Source: Pseudomonas massiliensis
GTDB lineage: Bacteria > Pseudomonadota > Gammaproteobacteria > Pseudomonadales > Pseudomonadaceae
Reading direction: 5' to 3'
DNA: 64,000 bases
NCBI RefSeq assembly: GCF_000826105.1
Contig: NZ_CCYK01000006.1
Coordinates: 868,001 to 932,000 of the forward strand
In this document: piece after piece, positions 56,930 through 64,000 of the stretch
How positions within the stretch are numbered: the first letter of the stretch is position 1
Layout: every line of letters starts with the position of its first letter
The notes under the pieces: generated by a model
The model's database searches: none
Told to the model about the DNA's origin: nothing
What the model saw: the letters and a program-made list of their open reading frames with translations, nothing else
Translations under genes and position numbers: made by a program

Positions 56930-57880
56930 TCAGGTATCCAGATGGCCTGCCGCATATTGGGCCAGGCGCCGCTGCATCAGCGGCCCGTGGTTGCCCAGGC
57001 AGCCAATGCTGGTGTTGACCAGCTGATCCTGGATCAGCTCGCTGAACTCCCCCGCCAACAGCAGGGGGCACTCCAGTTGCAGGCTCAGCTTGAGCAAGCG
57101 CTTGGCCGTATCCGCCGCTGGCGCATGGTTCGAAAACAATACTACTGCGCTGGGCTGTACCCGCTCGCAGACCAGCCCCAATTCTTCCAGTGGCTGACCA
57201 AGGCCCAACGGCCTTACCCAGGCATGCGCATTGCTCAGCATGAGCGCCGCCACCAGCAACTCCAGCTCGAAGCACTGTCCGGGGATCGCGCAGAGCAACA
57301 CCGGACTGTCGCTTCCTTCCGTGGACGAAAACTGCAGACGCCTCAAGACCTGTCCACGCAGGAAGTGGTCCAGGAAGGTCCATTCACTGACCGCGCCGAA
57401 ACCTTCCTGGCGTAACCGGACTTCCTCCCAGACAGGCATGAAGACTTCTTCGAAGGCGACGCCCAATGGATAGGTGGCGAACACCTGACCATACAGGCGT
57501 ATCAGCGCCAGCTCGTCAAAAGCCTGGATGGCCGTGGTCAAGCGGTCGCGCCATTGAGCGTACTCGCTCAAGCCATGGCGAGGCTCCGGGGGTTGAGGCA
57601 TGTTCGTCGCCTGACTGCGTGCCAGGAGCTTGCCGACCTTGCTCACGGCCACGCCCCGCTCGAGCCAGCCGAGGATGGCCCTGACCTCGGCGATGTCCGC
57701 TGGGGAATACAAACGATGCCCACTTTCTGTGCGAGTTGGCTGGATAAGCCCATATCGGCGCTCCCATGCCCGCAACGTCACAGGATTGACGCCTGTCAGG
57801 CGTGCTACCTCACGTATTGGAAAAAGCTCCTGTTGGCTATCGGCACGGTCAGCGCTCAGGAAGTAATTGTTGTCGCTCAT
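56930..57880 (-). CDS. MerR family regulator, class II LitR/CarH-like (B12-binding-fold, His lacking)
   Basis: A 316-residue regulator. The MerR helix-turn-helix is at about residues 18-85 (FPIREVARLTGVNPVTLRAW, then ERRYGLIQPTRTESGHRLYS). A helical bundle and a Rossmann-like domain of the cobalamin-binding type follow. The stretch where CarH has GERHELG reads GQCFELE, so the His that ligates cobalt is absent. In P. putida such class II LitR regulators are antagonised by a LOV protein and control light-induced genes; the LOV gene is two genes away here. A perfect inverted repeat lies in its promoter region. Confidence 0.8.
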   Translation of the reverse strand: MSDNNYFLSADRADSQQELFPIREVARLTGVNPVTLRAWERRYGLIQPTRTESGHRLYSPADIAEVRAILGWLERGVAVSKVGKLLARSQATNMPQPPEPRHGLSEYAQWRDRLTTAIQAFDELALIRLYGQVFATYPLGVAFEEVFMPVWEEVRLRQEGFGAVSEWTFLDHFLRGQVLRRLQFSSTEGSDSPVLLCAIPGQCFELELLVAALMLSNAHAWVRPLGLGQPLEELGLVCERVQPSAVVLFSNHAPAADTAKRLLKLSLQLECPLLLAGEFSELIQDQLVNTSIGCLGNHGPLMQRRLAQYAAGHLDT

Positions 57881-57894
57881 TGAAAGAACCAGGC

Positions 57895-57920
57895 GTTACA
57901 AGCGGTAGGCGTATTGTAAC
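57895..57920. promoter_or_regulatory. Operator-like inverted repeat upstream of the LitR-type gene
   Basis: GTTACAA (57895-57901) and TTGTAAC (57914-57920) are perfect 7-bp arms with a 12-bp spacer, 15 bp upstream of the regulator ATG. On the minus strand GGGTTACAATACG also supplies a -10-like TACAAT. A MerR-type dimer could bind here to control its own gene and perhaps the divergent ABM-domain gene 200 bp away. Confidence 0.55.
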
Positions 57921-58120
57921 CCTTTGATCGTAAACTTCGCCTGCATGTACGTCTATTTGGAACATCGGGCGCATATCGCTATGCAGGCACCCCTGCAGCA
58001 TCAGATCCGGAATGATCCTTGCTCTGGAAAGGTCTATCATCAAGTGCCGAGCCTTGTTACCCCAAGGTCCGGACGCGTCGCCCCTACCCGGGGCTGAATG
58101 CCCGTAGCCGGAGATACACA

Positions 58121-58702
58121 ATGTCTACCCCACCCGTGACGATGCTGGTCGCGCGCCGTGCCGCCAATGGCCGCTATAACGAATTGATCGCCTGGCTTCA
58201 GGAAGGCGAGCACCTGGCCACCGATTTCCCGGGCTACCTGGGCTCCGGCATCCTGGCCCCGCCTGTGGGTGGTGACGAGTACCAGATGATTTTCCGTTTT
58301 GCCGATGCCGCCACCTTGCATGCCTGGGAGTTTTCCGCGTCCCGTCAGGCCTGGCTCAAGCGCGGCAATGGCCTGTTCGCCGAGCCATCGGAGCGACGGG
58401 TGCAGGGCATGGACAATTGGTTCGCCAATGTCGCCAGCACCACGGATGCGCCCCGCCCGCCGCGCTGGAAGCAGGCCGTGGCGATCTGGTTGGCCTTTTT
58501 CCCGGTATCGCTGCTGTTCAATATTGTGTTTGGCCCCTGGCTGAATGAGTTGACCCTGGCGCCACGCATCCTGGTCAGTACCCTGGCGCTTACACCGCTG
58601 ATGGTGTTTATCTTCATTCCGTTGTCTACGCGATTGTTGGCACCGTGGCTCAACGCTCCAGGCCGTGAGGCAGCCGAAAAGAATGGCCTGGGCGTTCGCT
58701 GA
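58121..58702 (+). CDS. Antibiotic biosynthesis monooxygenase (ABM)-domain membrane protein
   Basis: A 193-residue protein. Residues 5-95 form a ferredoxin-like ABM domain (VTMLVARRAANGRYNELIAW, FPGYLGSGILAP). The C-terminal third has two transmembrane helices (about residues 120-143 and 148-172), a known ABM-DUF fusion layout. The start at 58121 follows GGAG by 7 bp; the longer upstream frame is not conserved. It is divergent from the LitR-type regulator, and the gap holds an operator-like repeat. The substrate is unknown. Confidence 0.78.
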   Translation: MSTPPVTMLVARRAANGRYNELIAWLQEGEHLATDFPGYLGSGILAPPVGGDEYQMIFRFADAATLHAWEFSASRQAWLKRGNGLFAEPSERRVQGMDNWFANVASTTDAPRPPRWKQAVAIWLAFFPVSLLFNIVFGPWLNELTLAPRILVSTLALTPLMVFIFIPLSTRLLAPWLNAPGREAAEKNGLGVR

Positions 58703-58789
58703 GGTGCGGCGCGGGTTGGCGAAGGGCAACGGGGTGCGATAGGCTCCCCTGGTTTCGCCGCCCGGCGCGGCGGCGTCAGCGAGCAGCCC

Positions 58790-59497
58790 ATGCCAGACAC
58801 TTTCCCCATCCTGATCACCGGTGCCAGCCAGCGCCTCGGCCTGCACTGCGCCCTGCGCCTGCTGGCGGACGGCTACGCAGTGATCGGTACCTACAAGACT
58901 GAGCGTCCCGGCCTGGACACGCTCAAGGCAGCCGGCGGCACCGCCTTGTATGCCGACTTCAGCGATGAAGCCGGCATTCGTCGTTTCATAGATGAACTCG
59001 GCGCCCGAACCGTGGGCCTGCGCGCCATTGTCCACAACGCCTCCACTTGGCAGCCTGATGGCAGCGAGCACAGCGCCGCGCCCTTCCAGGCCATGTTCAA
59101 TGTGCACATGCTCGCGCCCTACTTGATCAACCTGGCCAGCGAGCCGTTGCTCAGGGCAAGCCCGAAGGCTGACATCATCCACATCACCGATGATGTCACG
59201 CGCAAGGGCAGCGCCAGGCACAGCGCCTACTGCGCAACAAAGGCCGGGCTCGACAGTCTGGTGTTGTCCTTCGCCGCTCGCTACGCTCCGGCGATCAAGG
59301 TAAACGGCATCGCGCCGGCGCTGATCGCCTTCAACGAACAGGACGACGACGCCTACCGGCGCAAGGCGCTGGCCAAGTCCGCGCTGGGCATCGAGCCTGG
59401 CGCAGAGGTGATCTACCAGAGCCTGCGCTACCTGCTGGATAACTGCTACGTTACGGGTACGACCCTGACCGTCAATGGCGGTCGGCATCTGAAATGA
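58790..59497 (+). CDS. folM: Dihydromonapterin reductase FolM
   Basis: A 235-residue short-chain dehydrogenase. The cofactor motif is ITGASQRLGLHCA (residues 8-20) and the catalytic YxxxK is YCATK (about residues 145-149). NASTWQPDG and VNGIAPALIAFNEQDDD resemble FolM, which reduces dihydromonapterin to tetrahydromonapterin, a cofactor of phenylalanine hydroxylase in Pseudomonas. It is followed 17 bp later by folX, which supplies the monapterin branch. Confidence 0.87.
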   Translation: MPDTFPILITGASQRLGLHCALRLLADGYAVIGTYKTERPGLDTLKAAGGTALYADFSDEAGIRRFIDELGARTVGLRAIVHNASTWQPDGSEHSAAPFQAMFNVHMLAPYLINLASEPLLRASPKADIIHITDDVTRKGSARHSAYCATKAGLDSLVLSFAARYAPAIKVNGIAPALIAFNEQDDDAYRRKALAKSALGIEPGAEVIYQSLRYLLDNCYVTGTTLTVNGGRHLK

Positions 59498-59514
59498 ATC
59501 TGGGAGCTTGAACC

Positions 59515-59886
59515 ATGCCGCATCTGGAGCCAGGAATGGCCCGAATCCGGGTCAAAGACCTTCGCCTACGGACCTACATCGGCATCAATGAGGACGAGAT
59601 CCTCAACAAGCAGGATGTGTTGATCAACCTGACCATCCTGTATCGCGCCAGCGACGCGGTGCGCGACAACGACATCGACCATGCCCTGAATTACCGCACC
59701 ATCACCAAGGCGGTGATCGCGCTGGTAGAGGGCAACCGCTTCGCCTTGCTTGAACGCCTGACCCAGGAAATCCTGGACCTGGTCATGACCTACGAAGCGG
59801 TTGCCTACTGCGAGACGGAAGTGGACAAACCCCATGCCTTGCGCTTCGCCGAATCAGTGTCCATTACCCTGGCCCAGCAGCGCTGA
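59515..59886 (+). CDS. folX: Dihydroneopterin triphosphate 2'-epimerase FolX
   Basis: A 123-residue FolB-fold enzyme that epimerises dihydroneopterin triphosphate to the monapterin form. IRVKDLRLRTYIGINEDEIL (residues 11-30), NKQDVLINLTI and ALNYRTITKAVIALVE are family blocks; FolX rather than FolB is supported by the adjacent folM. The two genes are 17 bp apart and probably cotranscribed. Confidence 0.87.
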   Translation: MPHLEPGMARIRVKDLRLRTYIGINEDEILNKQDVLINLTILYRASDAVRDNDIDHALNYRTITKAVIALVEGNRFALLERLTQEILDLVMTYEAVAYCETEVDKPHALRFAESVSITLAQQR

Positions 59887-59953
59887 GGCCCATTGCCCGG
59901 CGCCGAAGACGCTTTTATCATCGCCGCCCCCACGAACCGCAGGAGCCTGCACA

Positions 59954-60250
59954 TTGAACGATCAACAGCGCCTGGAGCTCGAGGCCGCGGCCTTCCGCCG
60001 CCTGGTGAGTCATCTGCGTGAGCGCACCGACGTACAGAACATCGACCTGATGAACCTGGCCGGTTTCTGCCGCAACTGCCTGTCCAAATGGTACAAGGCC
60101 GCCGCCGACGAACAAGGCATCCCGCTGGAGCAGGACGAAGCTCGCGAGGCGGTGTACGGTATGCCCTACGGCGAATGGAAACGTCTTTATCAAACAGAAG
60201 CCAGCCCGGCCCAGGCCGCGGCCTTCGCCCAAGGGAAACCTCATGACTGA
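59954..60250 (+). CDS. DUF1244 family protein
   Basis: A 98-residue protein. The conserved core is DVQNIDLMNLAGFCRNCLSK with the two Cys of a likely metal site (about residues 36-41), followed by EAVYGMPYGEWKRLYQ. The start is probably TTG 59954: AGGAG lies 8 bp upstream, and the conserved opening NDQQRLELEAAAFRRL follows at once, with no ATG in frame nearby. The function is unknown. It overlaps the HopJ-type gene by 8 bp. Confidence 0.85.
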   Translation: MNDQQRLELEAAAFRRLVSHLRERTDVQNIDLMNLAGFCRNCLSKWYKAAADEQGIPLEQDEAREAVYGMPYGEWKRLYQTEASPAQAAAFAQGKPHD

Positions 60251-60593
60251 CATCAATGCCTTCCGTGCCAGCCTGGAAACCGGTGAGCATCTGTTCGCCG
60301 AAACCCTCGCCTTCGTCGCCGACCATTACGATTATGCCCCGCAGGCCTTCACCAATGGCGACGTCAGCAACGCTGCCGGCCAGAACGAAGGCTCGTGCAA
60401 AACCCTGGCACTGGCTCTGCTCGAGGGTCTGAGCGATGAAGAAGCGCTACTGGCGTTCGGTGAACATTACCGCGCCGTGCAGGCTACCCCTGAGGGCAGC
60501 GACCACGCGAATATCCGTGCGCTGATAGCCCACGGGCTGGCGGGGGTGCGCTTCGAGGCGCCTGCTTTGACGCCGAAGGTGCCGCGGGCCTGA
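60243..60593 (+). CDS. HopJ family protein
   Basis: A 116-residue protein with FTNGDVSNAAGQNEGSCKTL (about residues 36-55), the signature of the HopJ family. HopJ was named as a type III effector in P. syringae, but homologues are widespread in non-pathogens beside DUF1244 genes and are probably housekeeping proteins. Its ATG lies inside the end of the DUF1244 gene, showing translational coupling. Confidence 0.85.
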   Translation: MTDINAFRASLETGEHLFAETLAFVADHYDYAPQAFTNGDVSNAAGQNEGSCKTLALALLEGLSDEEALLAFGEHYRAVQATPEGSDHANIRALIAHGLAGVRFEAPALTPKVPRA

Positions 60594-60660
60594 GCACGAC
60601 TTGGCCTTTGCAGCGACCCCCGTCGTTTCGGCGAAGGGGAAACCATTGACGCTGATATGA

Positions 60661-60718
60661 GCCAGCAGCGCCGGCGAATGCCCAGCTCACATGCCCTTCG
60701 CCAGCGGCCGCTGGCGCC
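60661..60718. repeat. Solo diverged copy of the 67-bp hairpin repeat
   Basis: CCGGCGAATGCCCAGCTCAC, ATGCCCTTCGCCAGC and GGCCGCTGGCGCC follow the same order as AGCTGGCGAATGCTCAGCTC, ATTGCCCTTCGCTAGC and TGTCGCTAGCTCCC of the array near 11.57 kb. It lies in the 184-bp convergent gap between the HopJ-type gene and trxB. Confidence 0.6.
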
Positions 60719-60777
60719 GACTGAAAGATCGGCAGGGCATGCACGCCGGCAAACGGTATCGCGTCTTGCTGACTCGC

Positions 60778-62145
<1,368 letters not shown>

Positions 62146-62895
62146 ATGCCACCGTCTGTACTGTCTGGCCCTGGTTACCTGCGTGAGGGCCTCAAGCTGG
62201 TCCTCAGCCCGGGCCTACGGTTGTTCGTGCTGCTGCCGCTTTCGATCAACCTGATCCTGTTCCTCGGCCTGATCTACTTTGCCGGCCATGAATTCGGCGC
62301 CTGGGTGCGCCAGCTCATGCCTACCCTGCCCGATTGGCTGGGCTTCCTGAACTACCTGCTCTGGCCGCTGTTCATCGTGCTGGTGGTGCTGATGGTGTTC
62401 TTCACCTTCACCATGGTCGCCAATATCATCGCCGCGCCCTTCAACGGTTTCCTCGCTGAAAAGGTAGAGGTGGTGATACGCGGCCGAGACGACTTCCCCC
62501 CCTTCCACTGGGGCGAACTGCTGGCCATGATGCCTCGTACTCTGGGCCGGGAAATGCGCAAGCTCGCCTACTACCTGCCTCGCGCCGCAGCCTTGCTGGT
62601 GGTTTCGCTGATACCAGGGATCAACGTACTGGCCGCGCCGCTGTGGCTGTTGTTTGGGGTCTGGATGATGGCGATCCAGTACATCGACTACCCGGCGGAC
62701 AACCACAAGATGAGCTGGCAGGCCATGCTCGAATGGCTGCGGCGCAAGCGCTGGGCGAGCTTGAGCTTCGGCGGCATCGTGTACCTGGCCCTGCTGGTGC
62801 CCTTGCTCAATATCCTGATGATGCCTGCGGCGGTAGCGGGCGCGACGCTGTTCTGGGTGCGGGAAAGCGAAGGCCTGCCGACTACCGTGCCTTAG
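62146..62895 (+). CDS. cysZ: Sulfate transporter CysZ
   Basis: A 249-residue inner-membrane protein. The opening [20 protein letters not shown] and the block [20 protein letters not shown] are typical of CysZ, which mediates sulfate uptake for cysteine synthesis. About four to six hydrophobic segments are visible. The ATG at 62146 removes a non-conserved N-terminal extension. It is divergent from trxB, with palindromic elements in the shared gap. Confidence 0.9.
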   Translation: MPPSVLSGPGYLREGLKLVLSPGLRLFVLLPLSINLILFLGLIYFAGHEFGAWVRQLMPTLPDWLGFLNYLLWPLFIVLVVLMVFFTFTMVANIIAAPFNGFLAEKVEVVIRGRDDFPPFHWGELLAMMPRTLGREMRKLAYYLPRAAALLVVSLIPGINVLAAPLWLLFGVWMMAIQYIDYPADNHKMSWQAMLEWLRRKRWASLSFGGIVYLALLVPLLNILMMPAAVAGATLFWVRESEGLPTTVP

Positions 62896-63009
62896 CCTAC
62901 GCCGACGCGCTCGTCATGCCGGCCTGAATGGCGCTGCCGATAATGGGCATCGGTAACGCCATCGGGACTGCTCTCAGCGATAGGGCCCGGAAGAGGCCAA
63001 ACCTGCCAT

Positions 63010-64000
63010 TCAGCTCAGGTGGCCCAACGCTTCCCGGCTGAACGGACGAATCTCTTGCTCCCTGCCCTCTTTCACTTTCAGTGCCCAGTCCGGGTCCACC
63101 AGCAAGGCTCGGCCTACGGCCACCAGATCGAACTCTCCGCTTTCGAGACGGGACAGCAGGTCATCCAGGCGAGCGGGCTGCGCCACTTCGTCTGTTTTGC
63201 CCATGAACTTCAGGAATTCCCCGTCCAGGCCCACGCTCCCGACCGTAATCACGGGCTTGCCGGTTAGGCGGCGCGTCCAGCCCGCCAGGTTCAGATCCGC
63301 GCCGTCGCCCGATATTTGCGGGAATTCCGGTTCCCAGAACCGCCGCGTCGAGCAATGGAAGATATCCACACCGGCCTCGACCAAGGGCTGAAGGAAGGCT
63401 GCCAGCGCCTCAGGCGTGGTGGCCAGGCGAGCGTTGTAGTCTTGCTGCTTCCATTGAGAGAAGCGGAAAATGATCGGAAAGTCCGGCCCCACCGCCGCCC
63501 TGACCGCTTGCACCAGCTCGATAGCGAAGCGCGAACGCCCTTCGGGCGAGCCACCATAACGGTCCGTGCGGGTATTGCTGTCTGCCCAGAAGAACTGGTC
63601 GATCAGGTAGCCATGGGCGCCGTGGATTTCCACCGCATCCATGCCGATGGCCTTGGCGGCCGCGGCAGCCTCGGCAAAGGCCTGGATGACATCCAGGATA
63701 TCGCCCTCGGTCATGCCATGGACCACAACCTGGTCGCCTTTATGCTTCTCCACCGGCCCATAGCCGGGAACGGTGCCATCAGGCTCTGTACCGAGGCGGC
63801 GCACATTGCCCACATGCCACAGCTGGGGGGCGATCTTGCCACCCTCGGCATGTACCGCCTCTACCACGCGACGCCAGCCGGCCAGGGCGTCCTCACCATG
63901 GAACCGTGGTACGTTCGGGTAGCCATTGGCGGCCGGGTGATCGACAGTGGTGCCCTCGGTAATGATCAGCCCCACTCCGCCAGCGGCACGGCGACGGTAA
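63010..64000 (-). CDS. NADH:flavin oxidoreductase, Old Yellow Enzyme family, 5' end missing
   Basis: The frame is open to the right window edge (YRRRAAGG before VGLIITEG), so about 35-45 N-terminal residues are missing. The visible part has VEIHGAHGYLIDQFFWADSN and DRYGGSPEGRSRF, the FMN/substrate signature of OYE-type ene-reductases, and VAVGRALLVDPDWALKVKEG near the end. The His-Ala-His pattern of classical OYEs is seen as HGAH. It reduces activated alkenes in known members; the substrate here is unknown. Confidence 0.88.
   Translation of the reverse strand, partial: YRRRAAGGVGLIITEGTTVDHPAANGYPNVPRFHGEDALAGWRRVVEAVHAEGGKIAPQLWHVGNVRRLGTEPDGTVPGYGPVEKHKGDQVVVHGMTEGDILDVIQAFAEAAAAAKAIGMDAVEIHGAHGYLIDQFFWADSNTRTDRYGGSPEGRSRFAIELVQAVRAAVGPDFPIIFRFSQWKQQDYNARLATTPEALAAFLQPLVEAGVDIFHCSTRRFWEPEFPQISGDGADLNLAGWTRRLTGKPVITVGSVGLDGEFLKFMGKTDEVAQPARLDDLLSRLESGEFDLVAVGRALLVDPDWALKVKEGREQEIRPFSREALGHLS

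Noticed and set aside
60243..60593. HopJ-family gene as evidence of a type III effector or pathogenicity
   Set aside because: HopJ homologues are widespread in non-pathogens next to DUF1244 genes, and no secretion system or HrpL promoter is visible here.

Overview
The window is a high-GC gammaproteobacterial chromosome segment, almost certainly from a Pseudomonas of the P. putida group. The evidence is a complete twelve-gene alginate operon in canonical Pseudomonas order, an aapJQMP amino-acid transporter, the hmgA-fahA-maiA homogentisate cluster with hmgR, a short LOV photoreceptor of the type known from P. putida, and Pseudomonas-type families (DUF3509, DUF1656/FUSC/HlyD efflux, DUF3649/PepSY/DUF3325). 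No rRNA, tRNA, insertion sequence, prophage or CRISPR array was recognised. The first gene (yejK/ndpA) and the last (an Old Yellow Enzyme-type oxidoreductase) are cut by the window edges.

Layout. 1-4.0 kb: 3' end of yejK, a 116-bp tandem repeat, a GST, a hairpin-rich non-coding element, a GIY-YIG protein and a CynX/NimT-type MFS permease. 4.1-8.4 kb: aapP-aapM-aapQ-aapJ on the minus strand. 8.8-11.0 kb: a carboxylesterase and the RhlB-type DEAD-box helicase, followed by a 12-unit array of 66-67-bp hairpin repeats (11.1-11.9 kb). 11.9-13.1 kb: moaC-moaD-moaE. 13.3-29.7 kb: the alginate operon algD-8-44-K-E-G-X-L-I-J-F-A on the minus strand, led by a long structured leader and a sigma-22 (AlgU)-type promoter near 30.25 kb. 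30.5-34.4 kb: yaaA with a CRP/Vfr-type site at its stop codon, a polysaccharide-deacetylase-like protein and PhoH. 34.5-40.5 kb: a four-gene efflux cluster with a divergent LysR regulator. 40.6-47.4 kb: a 2-hydroxyacid dehydrogenase, a Fur-boxed membrane-protein cluster, several small membrane or stress proteins including yebG with a LexA box, and an MFS exporter. 47.5-50.9 kb: a MocR-type regulator broken by one frameshift, an amino-acid dehydrogenase and a SirB1-type protein. 50.9-55.0 kb: maiA-fahA-hmgA with divergent hmgR. 55.1-55.25 kb: a probable small RNA with an intrinsic terminator. 55.25-60.6 kb: a flavodoxin, then a LOV photoreceptor, a PilZ-like protein, a LitR-type MerR regulator, an ABM-domain membrane protein, folM, folX, a DUF1244 protein and a HopJ-family protein. 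60.8-64 kb: trxB, cysZ and the partial oxidoreductase.

How the genes work together. AlgA and AlgD make the GDP-mannuronate precursor. Alg8 and Alg44 polymerise it under c-di-GMP control, AlgK/AlgX/AlgE form the periplasmic and outer-membrane conduit, AlgG epimerises, AlgL degrades stray polymer, and AlgI/J/F/X acetylate. The most interesting non-textbook region is 55.8-60.6 kb. There a LOV blue-light sensor, a PilZ-like (possibly c-di-GMP-binding) protein and a LitR-family regulator lacking the B12-ligand histidine sit beside pterin-reducing enzymes (folM, folX), with a perfect operator-like inverted repeat between the regulator and the ABM gene. This looks like a light-responsive module, possibly tied to pterin metabolism and surface-attachment signalling. 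Function beyond family level is inferred throughout.
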